Assembly (NCBI GenBank): GCA_000497125.2
Contig: CM035324.1
Coordinates: 132,828 to 196,827 of the forward strand
Direction: 5' to 3'
Length of the DNA stretch: 64,000 nucleotides
From: Spironucleus salmonicida
Lineage: Eukaryota > Fornicata > Diplomonadida > Hexamitidae
In this document: positions 34,211 through 44,195 of the stretch, piece after piece
How positions within the stretch are numbered: position 1 is the first letter of the stretch
Layout of the letters: each line of letters starts with the position of its first letter
Program-made: the position numbers and the translations under genes
The notes under the pieces: model-generated
The model's input: the letters and a program-made list of their open reading frames with translations, nothing else
Told to the model about the DNA's origin: nothing
The model's database searches: none

Positions 34211-35728
34211 TCACAATTCGTCAATTTCGATTTTCGCGGCCGCCACCTTTTTCAGGCGCGGCTGAATCTTGCAAAACAGCACGAGCGCGCAACCCGCCGC
34301 CGCCGTAACCGCGCAAACGCCCAAAATCGAAACTTCCAAAATCACAATTTTCAGCTCGACGGAAAAGTGGAAAAACGGCTCAAAAACGTCGAAATCGACG
34401 CCGTTTTTCGTCAAAATCAAAATCCTGAACTCGTACGCCCCCTTGAGGCGCGCCACGGCGCTCTCCGGCACGCCGCTTACCCCCACCTCCAAATTTCTCC
34501 CCAGCACGAACTTCTGCTCGCGCAGCGCCACCGCGCGGTCGAAAAAGTAGTCCAGCGGCGTCTCGTAGAGCAGAATCCGCAGAAGTGCGAAGTGCGCCGT
34601 TATATCACATTCGCTCCGCGCCGAAATCGTCAATTTAGCGTCCAGAAGCGTCATTTTCGCGTCCTGGAAGCAGCTCCGCTGCGCCGGAAAGTGGTCGAAG
34701 TAGACCCGGTCGAACGGTGCGTTTTCGGCGTCCAGGAGCGCGAAACTGACCGTCCCGAGCGCTGGTTCTAGCACGCGTTCCGTGCAGGCTCCGAACTCGG
34801 CCGCGTCGCTGCCGAACGTGCGCACGTCCATGTTGGCGGCGAAAAAACCGCGAATTGCGATGTTGTTTTTGACGCTTTCGGCAGCAAAATCAGCCAGGAG
34901 CTCGCACGCGCCGTCGTTAAGCGAGATTAGGATTGAGGCCGTTTCGGCGCGCGCGAGCTGCTGCTCGAAGTAGGCGCTCTGGCTCAGTTGGACGAAAATG
35001 CCGGTCGGGAATATGTTGAAACGTGAAATTTCGCCAGGTGAGGGTTATTTGAAGTAGATGAGCTCTGAAACGCTGATTTCGCCGGTCGCAAGGACCGAAT
35101 TCGCGCCGAACGTGCATCGCAGCGTGATTGTTGAGATGCCGGTGAGGTACAGGATTTGGGAGAGCGCGGAATTGGGAAATTCTAGCTGGAGCGTGAAATT
35201 GGCTAGGGTCACGACGGGGGCGCCTGAAAATTTGACGGTGTAGGTCGTATCGAAATTTGAAATTAGCAGCGATGCGTCTGTGACGTCCAGCGCAGTGAAG
35301 GTGCTTGGAAATCGCGTTGTGGCGGTGAAAACCGTTTGGTTGTATTCAACTTCTAGAGAGTGGAAAACTGAGCTGGTTTTGAAGCGCGTGAGCGTGATTT
35401 GCTGGATTTGGAGCAGAAGGATTTGGCTGTAGCTGCGCAGCTGCATAAGCGTGCCAGAGAGGTTTAGGTAAATGGATAGGTCAGGAGCGCTTATAAAAAT
35501 GGACTTCGTTATCTCGTACTAGAAGTCGGTGACGACTTTTTGGAGGTCTAGAGAGCTGTTTGTGAACCGCAGCTGGATCTGAACTGCGGTGGGGAGGGCT
35601 GCGCAATCTGCGTTTTTGGATGAATCGAGGTGGATGATTATGCCGTTATGCATTTCCGACACTTCGAGACGCGTCTGCTCATTGTAGCACGAGCTGAGCA
35701 CTGTGTAAGATGCTAGTAGAGTCATCAT
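34211..35728 (-). CDS. Type I membrane protein, unknown
   Basis: 505 residues from ATG 35728 to TGA 34211. The standard code gives three fragments; two in-frame stops, TAG about 35519-35521 and TAA about 35045-35047, join them as Gln. The N-terminus is a short signal-like segment (MMTLLASYTVLSSC), the body is beta-rich with few cysteines, and one transmembrane helix lies near the C-terminus (VILEVSILGVCAVTAAAGCAL) with a basic then acidic cytosolic tail (KIQPRLKKVAAAKIEIDEL). It is probably a surface or endomembrane protein with a large luminal domain. No family is recognised. The 3' half is much more GC-rich than the 5' half. Confidence 0.85.
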
Positions 35729-35796
35729 TTTTGCAGAATGATTTGTGTAGATCGGATGATAGGTATTTGATTATTTTCTACACGATGCAAATACTT

Positions 35797-36685
35797 GTTG
35801 TTAGCATATTAAAAATACAATATTTAATGTTAGTTTCTACAGCAAAAAGAGTAAACAAATAGTATTCAATTAGTATGTTAGGAGTAATTGCTAGTGTGAT
35901 TAGGAATGGAAAGTATACACAATTCGCTATTTCTGTTAGTATTGATAGTAGATTCATAATAGGTGATAAAACAAATTCTTGATAAATATAGTCAGATATT
36001 AGGGGATTAAACAGTTCTGGAGCTGAAGTGTCAAGCTATACGTAAATATTTGCTTATTTCAGTTTCCTATTATTCGATTGCGATAAATTTACGCTAAAAT
36101 ACATCATGATATTGTGCTTAAATATTCATTTCCCTACAGTTATTTCTGATGAGCATAATATATAACACCATTTAATATTGTCAATGCATATTTACTGCAT
36201 TTAAAGCTATGTTGAATCTGAGTTTGATAATAATTATCTTGGGAATGATCAATATCTGAAATCAAGTAAATAGATAGACTCTAATAAGAAAAATAAATTT
36301 GATATTATATCTAGTATTAAACTAAAATCATCTAAGGTTTTATAGCTTGCGGCGATCTATTATCTACATTGTTGAAAAGTATGGAGTTTGAGCATCATAG
36401 CTTAAAATTAGTATATTGTCTCGTTCATACTTTATAAATCTTTTATAAAATGATAAATAAATACCACGTCACTGTGTAGGATATCCCTATAGCATAATCA
36501 TAATCATTTGATGATTTTATAGTTAGTAAAATCTAATTGTGATGTTTAGGAAATATTGCGAATTAGTGAATTCAGTATTTCTTATGGATCTGTTTCAAAT
36601 GTAAGTAAGTAATCGTAATCGCAAATAATTTATTTGGGGGGATCCGTGAGAGGTACTATATTTGCATGGTTGCACGCTAAATGAT
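35797..36685 (+). pseudogene. Decayed gene, unrecognised
   Basis: A frame from ATG about 35785-35800 reads plausibly (GVIASVIRNGKYTQFAISVS), meets TGA at 35982, continues coding-like (SDIRGLNSSGAEVSSYTQIF ... NDQYLKSSKQIDSN) to TGA near 36373. It then shifts frame (KSMEFEHHSLKLVYCLV) and shifts again (RISEFSISYGSVSNVSKQSQ, YLGGSVRGTIFAWL) to TGA 36684. The pieces look loosely like WD-repeat strands. Premature TGA plus two shifts point to decay or to poor base calls. Confidence 0.35.
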
Positions 36686-37015
36686 AGAAACTATTTAGGT
36701 TCATTTTATTTATAAATATATTATATCAATATAATATATATTTTTATTTTTATATATTATATAATTTATGTATAATATTTATTGAAATTTAAAATCCATT
36801 ATACTAATAAATGTATATACTACATATGAAAGATGAAAGATTATTCTACTTTTCTTTAATTATATTAATTTATCTATAATACTTTATAGGCGTAATTGTT
36901 ATTTTCTTATTTGCAAAACATAGACAAATTAAAAATTTATATTTAATTTTTGATAAAATCAAAAAACTTATATTATTATCATTATACTATAATAACTAAT
37001 CTACGTTAACTAAAA
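36686..37015. other. AT-rich intergenic
   Basis: Almost pure A/T. No gene seen. Confidence 0.5.
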
Positions 37016-37534
37016 ATGATACCAAAACTGAATATCCCTACAAATCCTACTTCGCTTCCCATTAAACCATCAAGCTCGTTCCACTCACTTTTATCAAATA
37101 GAACGTTCGAGCATTTATCCGAAATTAAGCTCACCGACGTTGCCACAAACTCTAAATTTAAACTTGGACTTACCATTTTGCACATGCTTAATACATCATC
37201 ACATTACGAAGTTCTTACTTCTAGAGATGGATAAAATTATAAGACGTCCAAAGTCGTTACTCCTGAAATGGTAGATATGTTTGCAATGTAGTTAAGGATA
37301 AAGCCTGAAGTTATGTAAAAAACACTTGATACTTGCAAGGAAGATTAATTGTGGTAAAATGAGTTGGGATCTTGCTATTTTGCTGTTTTAAACTATCTTG
37401 ATAAACACTACAAAACAAGTCAAATCTGGGAAGTTGAAAATCCCTGGAAGCTGCTCGATGGAAAGTATTTTAAAGATTTAGAAATGGAATTCGAGAAGGT
37501 GATGAAGGCTACACCTAGGTCTTTTAGAATGTGA
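37016..37534 (+). CDS. Hypothetical protein, 172 residues
   Basis: From ATG 37016 to TGA 37532-37534, with five in-frame TAA/TAG read as Gln. The N-terminus is Pro/Ser-rich (NIPTNPTSLPIKPSSSF), followed by a mixed helical body (HLSEIKLTDVATNSKFKLG, QIWEVENPWKLLDGKYF). No family is recognised. After the TGA the same frame stays open for another 39 codons of coding-like sequence (YDQASKITVVDNDDSVSQ) to a second TGA near 37653, so the gene may once have been longer or the first TGA may be an error or read through. Confidence 0.65.
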
Positions 37535-37655
37535 TTGACGATTTATTTTTCATACGATTAGGCTAGCAAAATAACTGTGGTTGATAATGATGATAGTGTT
37601 TCCTAATAATTAAAATTAGATAATTATCATCATTTGAACACGAAATTTAGTTGAT

Positions 37656-39010
37656 ATATAGATATAGATGCTAAAATATGACATATAATTATACATACGT
37701 AAATTTAATTGAGGTTACTGTCATAAACTCCTGGCAATATTATTATTTATTTAGGTTACTTTAACATAATTCTAAATATAAATACCTATTAAGTAGTTGA
37801 TAAAAATATTGTATAATTAGATAAATTAAGATTTTATCATTTTACTATCTAATTTCTATGAAGAATATTCATATCTTTGATGGTTAAAATTTTATTTAAA
37901 GATTCATATTCTAATCACTATAAATAATTTTTATGAAAGCACTATAACTTATTTAGATTCTTATTTATTTATTATAATCCACAAATAATTGTTGTTGTCT
38001 ATAATGAAATTTATTCTCCACATTGAAAATTTATTACGTCCTGTATTAACTTAAACGTCAAAAAATATTTTCATCATATTTTATAGTACCACTAATCGGA
38101 AAAGAAAACTATAACCTATATTATCAGCTTTTCAGTTTATATTATTATAATCATTATTACCTAATATATATCGGATTTTAATTTTAATAATATATTTCTA
38201 GCAATCATTTTCGTGTTAATAACCAAATCAGTAAAATTTAGTTTAAATTAAAAATCTGTATCTACAATTAAACTAATAGTCATTTAAATTCTTACAAATT
38301 ATTTAATTCAGCAGAATTAACTAGTTAGAAAAATACTTTAACCCCTTCAGCTTTAAGTATTTCTGGTATGTAAATAAATTATGTGCCCTGATAAAGGGCA
38401 AATTATTATTTTGTAATTAACAGTAATGACTTCACATTCCAATATATATTAACGGTAAGCACAACCGTTCAACTATAACTGTTTACTGCATAAACCTTAT
38501 TCTATCATCCTCTTTTCATTCTAAAACCTAATAAATCCACTATAAGAGTATAATCTCTCTATTTTGTTGAGTTTTCTATAATTTTTGTAAAAAACTACAA
38601 GATAATGTACATCTTACTAATAAATATTAATCAAATATATGCAGTAATTACTCAATTATAAAACCAAGTATTTATTATACCAATTACAATCTCCTTATAG
38701 TTTTTATAAACCAAAGCTTTGTAGTTTTTGTAAAAATAAATCTCCGTCATAAAATATTTTAGAATATAACTAACTCACATCTTAGTATACTACATTATCT
38801 CTAAACAAGCTTTACCCTACCCAATCATGTAAATTAACAGATCTACCCCCAATACCAAAAAATCATCATCATCCTATTTAGAAACTTTTCACATTATTAT
38901 ATTATTTAACGTATAAATCACTTTTTCACCACTCCGTTTTTACAAATATGTATATTACTAAAATATTATAAAATAATCATATTATAAACATTTTCACCAT
39001 TCCTAATTAG
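37656..39010. other. Long AT-rich intergenic
   Basis: About 1.35 kb of very AT-rich DNA. A small perfect stem (TGCCCT...AGGGCA) lies near 38382-38400. No gene is supported. Confidence 0.5.
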
Positions 39011-39388
39011 ATGGAAAAAGTGATCAACATAATAACGGCAATTGTTTGCGTAGTTTTGTCGATTATCTGCTTTTTGGCGGTTTATATCGACAACATAACG
39101 GTGCTAATACAGGCCGCTTTTGTGATCCTCATTTTGCTCATTTTAGCAGCAGCGCCGTTCAAGGGCGCGGCGCAGTTCGGCGTCCTGAACAATCCCATCG
39201 GCAGGCCGATTGTGCTCACGTTCGTCAGTGGCTTCTACTTCCCTAATTTCAACGCCTTCTGCTCCAGCGGCTGGATCTCCTGCCTGCTAAACATCGCCGG
39301 TATCATTGGTTTCGTTTACGGGCTAGTTCTGCTGATCATCAATATCGTTTTGATGGCGATGAAAAAAATTGACTATAAGCAGTGCTGA
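39011..39388 (+). CDS. Four-helix membrane protein, COPI-associated/Tvp15-like
   Basis: 125 residues with four hydrophobic segments and little else. A hairpin of two helices is followed by a loop with NNPIGRPIVLTFVSGFYF, then two more helices and a short basic end (MKKIDYKQC). The layout and the GR-plus-hydrophobic loop after helix 2 resemble the COPI-associated (Tvp15) family of Golgi/early endosome membrane proteins; similarity is by pattern only. It starts at ATG after an AT-rich leader and stops at TGA, and is GC-richer than its flanks. It could instead be an unrelated MARVEL-like protein. Confidence 0.7.
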   Translation: MEKVINIITAIVCVVLSIICFLAVYIDNITVLIQAAFVILILLILAAAPFKGAAQFGVLNNPIGRPIVLTFVSGFYFPNFNAFCSSGWISCLLNIAGIIGFVYGLVLLIINIVLMAMKKIDYKQC

Positions 39389-39548
39389 AGTGATTGGTGG
39401 TATTAAGTTTGTATAATAATAATAGTATAGAAAATTTAAAGTATATGATTTTTGAGAAAATGCATGTTTTTCTAAATTTTGTTATATCATTTGTTTAAAT
39501 ATTATATCGACATTGATTTTCACTTCTTTAACGAAAACCCTCAAATCT

Positions 39549-40409
39549 TCATTCTGCTGCCTCGTCCTCGCCCCACCAAAAATTGAGCAAAATCTCTTTG
39601 AAGTAGTGTTGGCCGTCTGTGTCGCTCACATCAACCAAAACGCTCCAGTCAATCTTGCAGTCTTCCGTCACGAAGCTACAGAAAGCCTCCTGCAGTCTGA
39701 AAAGTGGAATCTTGAAAGGCACAATTTCGCCCCGAACGGGCGCCCCTTCCATCGCCTGATATCTGAAAATATCCTCCCAATCGTGTACAAAAATCTGGTT
39801 CCGCTCCTTGTACTGGCTCCGGACACGTAGAATGACCTCCATTTGCACGAACTTTTTCTAGCAAAGCAAGAAATTTACAGAACCTAAAAAACTATCTCGG
39901 GCGAGATTTAGAGTGGTATTTGAGGTTTAAATTTCAATTTGAATTGCATTTTCCGCTCCTACTTCGGTCTTGAATGGCGTAATTTCGCGCTGCGGAGATG
40001 GCACGAAACGCTCAAAAAAGAGTGCAGACGATGGGGTTTCTAGGTATTTTGCTGTATTAGAAGTTTTAAGAATCGCTTTCAAGCAGTATATGATCTCTAT
40101 CGAGCCTGCTTTTCCGGTGCTGTAGGGTAGCTAGACCTACCCTAGGTCGAACGGTATGGAACGCGGAAGTGTTGACTTCTCCGCTCCAAAAATATCCTTC
40201 TGGAGCTCGAAGAACACTGATTTGATGAGCTTGTTGACAAGAACGAGGCCAGTGATTTAGACGGAAATTCCCTGGTGCGAGGTTGCCTTCAGCGGCGTGA
40301 ATATAACAGTTCCAGCCAATTTTGTTGTAATTTTGGTCAATGGCAGGCCATTTGATAAAGGAAGCATCTGGAGCGCTGGCACTTATAGGGCTAGAGTGAA
40401 TTTAGACAT
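39549..40409 (-). CDS. Vps26-like (retromer/retriever arrestin-fold) protein
   Basis: 286 residues from ATG 40409 (MSKFTLALQVP) to TGA 39549, joining several standard-code fragments through TAA/TAG Gln codons. The two-lobed arrestin fold is suggested by SHQGISVQITGLV (family: SH-GI-V--G) in the first lobe and by GEIVPFKIPLF plus WSVLVDVSDTDGQHYFKEI in the second, close in style to Vps26 (IPIRLFL; FLNLVLVDEEDRRYFKQ). Vps26 proteins bind Vps35 and sort cargo from endosomes. VPS26C (DSCR3), the retriever subunit, is an alternative. The order of blocks and the length (family 300-330) fit; it is slightly short. The neighbour upstream is a frameshifted membrane gene. Confidence 0.75.
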
Positions 40410-40438
40410 TATTGGAAAGGCCGATTTAACGATATATA

Positions 40439-41054
40439 TCAATATTATATATGAATAAATGATAACCTAAACAGTGATTTAAAAATTTAAAAATTTATAT
40501 TATATAATAAAATATATATAAAAATTTAATTATAATAACTATTAACTACTAAAACATAATACAAAAAAAAATAATTCTAAAAGTATGGTATATATTTATT
40601 ATATATAAAATTTTATTACTACCGATATAAAATGGAATAGTTTAACTTTGCAAATTATTTGCTTTTCGAGAACAAATTTCCTTAGGTAGCTGCAAACTTA
40701 CCAGCTACCAGAAAGTAAAAAATAATTTCACTGTCGTACTCGGACTCTATGAATATGTTCCTCCCTTCATTGAGGTCCAGCCAGATAATATTCAGAAATA
40801 CCACATAAAGAGGCTTAAACCTACCCGAAGTTGTCGAAAAGGATATTTTAAAATAGTTCAATTCGACTCTAAAGACCAAGCAATGCCCACAGCAGCATCA
40901 ATAAGTTCGCAGGGCCCAGATATTCGCACAACCAGCTGCCCCCCTTATTCGTCTTAACAGGTCTATGTAATAAATTAGCTAAAGCCAGAGCCTGCGAAAA
41001 AATGGAGAGGCAAAAGAGTACATCAAAAACTATAAATTTGTCTGACAAGTACAT
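40439..41054 (-). pseudogene. Multi-TM protein gene with a frameshift
   Basis: From ATG 41054 one frame gives two helices (FIVFDVLFCLSIFSQALALA; LGPANLLMLLWALLGL) with WLCEYLG between them, reminiscent of seven-helix receptors. At about 40890 it runs into out-of-family residues, while the next frame continues naturally (RVELNYFKISFS, PLYVVFLNIIWLDLNEGRN, IIFYFLVAGK). A one-base indel in or near a short run would join them. The end is uncertain because the second frame has no TGA until 40439, through AT-rich DNA. Decayed gene or base-call error. Confidence 0.5.
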
Positions 41055-41087
41055 TGAAATATCCTGACCTGAGTATCAATAATTCTC

Positions 41088-42032
41088 TCACTCCACTTAC
41101 TCCAAGACTCCCTTGATCACGCCTTTCATCTCCTCTGGAATGTGTTTAGGGAACTCCACAATGAACTCGATCTTCAGGTCGCCGAACCCTCCGTTGATTT
41201 TTGGCATTCCTTCACCATGGACAACTTTGATGCCGCCGCTCTAGATTACCTCATTGCACTCTACGTGTAGTGCACGACCGTCCAGAGTCTTGATTTCGCT
41301 CGAAAATCCGCATAGTGCCTCGGCGAGCGAGATCTTCAGTTATATCATCAGATCATCACCGTTCCTCTTAAAAATTTCGTGTTATTCCTCCTAGATAATA
41401 AAAATGACATCAGAAGGCACGATTCCGAAGGCTTCATTACCTAATTCTCTGAAACGAATTTCTGTGTTCTACTTCCATCCTTTTTGCACCTGGATTTCAA
41501 CAATTTCAGGCTTTTCGTAGAAAGTAGAATCAGCATTCAAAATTCTCTTTAGAATCTTTCTCTTCTTAACACAGCCGAAGTATAACTCTTCTAGATTGAG
41601 TTTCAAATCTACGAAAATATCGCCGTCTTTTTCGCTTCTTTTTACTCTAGGTCTCCAGTTTCTCTCATCCGCACCTGGGAAAGCGCCGAAATCAGAAATA
41701 CCTACATCATAGTCGCATGAGAATGGGTCTGATGAGCCGAATATTTACTCAAAGATGGTTAGGGAAGTGGATAGGGGAGGGAAATTTTCGCCGGATGTAG
41801 ATAACTTTCCATCATTTTCCTAGAATTTAAAGATTTCTCCGAAGCGATCGAAGCGAGCTTTAAGTTCGGGGTTGGATAGAATCTGGTACGCAGCCGTGAT
41901 GTTTTAGAAAGGAAGTGTGGGGGAATCTTTGTTCCTAGAAGGATGAGTTTTAAGAGCTAAGCGACGATATGAGGATAGTATTTCCTGTGGGGTAGTAGTT
42001 GGCTGCAACTATAAAATCTCGTAGTACGTCAT
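41088..42032 (-). CDS. DnaJ/Hsp40 co-chaperone with altered HPD motif
   Basis: 314 residues from ATG 42032 to TGA 41088 with about ten TAA/TAG Gln codons. It has an N-terminal J-domain (MTYYEILQL ... YRRLALKTHPS ... FQNITAAYQILSNPELKARFD), little or no G/F region, no zinc finger, and two C-terminal substrate domains (VDLKLNLEELYFGCVKKRK; PSDVIFIIQEEQHEIFKRNGDDL; LAEALCGFSSEIKTLDGR), then GEGMPKINGGFGDLKIEFIVEFP. This is the class B (Sis1/DNAJB1) plan. The invariant HPD of the J-domain is HPS (H30-P31-S32), codon TCT, so stimulation of Hsp70 ATPase is doubtful. It may be a J-like holdase or have a compensating partner. The cytosol is expected. Confidence 0.93.
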
Positions 42033-42525
42033 TGCGGTAATTTGGAGCGGATTGTAATTAATTTAAATAACATATTATTATATATTTAACAGACAATAAA
42101 TATTTTACTTTTTACTAAATAATTAAATATTAATCTAGCGTATAGGAAAGTTAATATTTGTAAAAAATAAAATTAAGATCAGGAGCCTAAATCTTAGTTT
42201 CGCCATAGTTCTAACAGTTGTCTCGAACAGAATTATGGTTACCATTCAATTTCAAGTATGCATATAGTTTCTGTTGAATATTGTAGTTCTAAGCCTTTTA
42301 TCAATTACCATATAATTTATCTTATACTAAGAGCATATTTTCATATTATTATATACTTAGAATCAGGTATCAGTATTTGAGTAATAAAAATCTAATATAA
42401 TTAATTATATTTTCCATTGTTTTATTTTCTATCCATGTTTCCTAGCAAAACTTCATAGTAAATTATCAAAATCTAATTCACAAAATTCTGATGCAAAACT
42501 AATTAAGCTATAATAATAATGAAAA
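42033..42525. other. AT-rich intergenic
   Basis: Lies between the J-protein start and the cyclin 3' end. No gene seen; promoter of the J-protein expected. Confidence 0.5.
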
Positions 42526-43002
42526 TCAAATTTTCAGTTTCTACATAGCGGCCCAGTCATTCTTGTAGTCATCTTCGCTGTAGTATAAATCAAATTCTAC
42601 TAGCTCGGTGAAAAGCATTTCTAGCTTAACGAGCTCAACATCTTGGATCCCACTCACAGCACAGATTTATTTTACCCATACGTACTTGTCATTGAAAAAT
42701 TTATTTAGTAACTGGAAGGATACTGTGACGAGCTTCTGCCAGGAATATGGATTGATGGAAAAATCAATTCGCTTATTCAGTCTGGTAATAAGCATATACG
42801 CTTATAGAAGCTATTCATCGCAGATGTGGCAACGGGTGAGAAGCCTGTTGACAAACTTTTGGACGACCTCTAGCGAAGGGGAAGGGGCAGTTTAGGACAG
42901 GAATACAGAATACTAAGATTATGCAATACGTCGTAGTTCCTGCTTATTTGGAGGTAATTTTATCTGATTATAGATTAACTCTGCAAAAAACTATGGGTTC
43001 AT
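42526..43002 (-). CDS. Cyclin (PHO80/cyclin-Y type)
   Basis: 158 residues from ATG 43002 (MNPQFFAELIYN) to TGA 42526. One cyclin box covers most of the protein: VVQKFVNRLLTRCHICDEQL, LITRLNKRIDFSINPYSW, KLVTVSFQLLNKFFNDKYVW, ICAVSGIQDVELVKLEMLF, ELVEFDLYYSEDDY. The pattern of the N-HR/K-F-D region and the final LE--F-----FDL match single-box PHO80-like cyclins, which activate CDK5/Pho85-type kinases. It uses six in-frame TAA/TAG Gln codons. The plus strand shows a competing 95-codon frame, which is a shadow. It lies just outside the cysteine-rich array. Confidence 0.8.
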
Positions 43003-43353
43003 TCAAATTTTGGAAGGGAGCATACTACTATTTATCGTATTATATTGTATACATTTGCAAATGCACGCAAAAAATAATATTAATATACTCATATAACTTA
43101 TCATATTATCAAACTCCCGATATCTTGCCGGCTGAGAATATCAGGAATACTCGACCTGATACAGCATCAAACGCCTGTTCTTTTTCTTGAAATAATCAAA
43201 GTAATTCAATAATATCAATCTGAACATATTGGTAAGATGGTACAGTACTTTTGCATTTCTCGTTAATTTGGAAAAAATAAGCCTTTCTGACTTGCAGAAA
43301 ATGCATCTGAGACCTTCATTAGCACGTACACTGTCTCAAGAGCAGAATTTGAA
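43003..43353. other. Boundary of the array, gene fragment
   Basis: A minus-strand frame (about 43156-43340) reads EGLRCIFCKSERLIFSKLTR ... FRLILLNYFDYFKKKN to TGA near 43156, with no start. It is cut by the edge of the tandem array at 43354. It may be the 3' remnant of a gene lost when the array arose. The rest is AT-rich. Confidence 0.35.
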
Positions 43354-43780
43354 GCCGCGGACCCCGGGCGCTGGGCGGGTGCTGGGAAGCGGGCCCGCCC
43401 ATCCCGAGGCGGGCGGTGCGCGAGAAAGATAAAATTCGGCACAGCTCTTTCCCTCGTAGTCTCCCAGCGAAGTACTCAATACTGCCAGGTCAGGCTTCAC
43501 TTCACAATTTGGAACAAGATGTGGTGTTTAACTGACTGTATGACCGAATCGAGAGTACTGGGGCGTGGCCGCGGACCCGGGCGCTGGGCGGGTGCTGGGA
43601 AGCGGGCCCGCCCATCCCGAGGCGGGCGGTGCGCGAGAAAGATAAAATTCGGCACAGCTCTTTCCCTCGTAGTCTCCCAGCGAAGTACTCAATACTGCCA
43701 GGTCAGGCTTCACTTCACAATTTGGAACAAGATGTGGTGTTTAACTGACTGTATGACCGAATCGAGAGTACTGGGACGGC
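43354..43780. repeat. 213-bp minisatellite, two copies at array edge
   Basis: Units start at 43354 and 43568. Each begins GCCGCGGACC and ends with the AGTACTGGGG junction. The first has one extra C. Confidence 0.9.
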
Positions 43781-44195
43781 CGGAAAGAAGGGGCGCCTCG
43801 CGCTGTTACTTTGCGACGCTTCCCGTGAGGCGCTAGCTCGAAGTGGGCCACGAGATGCTTCAGCTACCGCCCTGGGAAGCCAAGGTGAAAGTGCGTGGCT
43901 AAAGTTTGGGACGTACCAAGCCACTACGAAGTGGGAGTGAGACAGCATACTTAGGGGAGGCGCTGTGAAGGCAGATGACGGAGAAGTGACGGCTGCCCTT
44001 TCTAGCGTTTGGTTAGCTTGGGTGCATAGCCTCTGCTGGTAGATTTTGTTATAGGTGCAGTTAGTAAAAGCTAATGCTAGGGCTAGGCAATTAATAGAAT
44101 AAATACTGCCGAAACGTATAAATAAATCATTAGCATAGCTTATCAGCCAGCTAGAGTGGAGGGACGTGAGGGCGCTATAAATCAAGTAGGGTCAC

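Noticed and set aside
34269-34771. Plus-strand ORFs at 34269-34550 and 34367-34771
   Set aside because: Antisense shadows of the GC-rich 3' half of the type I membrane protein.
42608-42895. 95-codon plus ORF
   Set aside because: Antisense to the cyclin gene, which has clear cyclin-box motifs.
43715-44185. 156-codon minus ORF just downstream of each cysteine-rich gene
   Set aside because: Ends at TGA and is repeated, but has no domain, biased composition, and is broken by indels in copy 10 without any sign of codon-level selection. A short peptide gene cannot be fully excluded.
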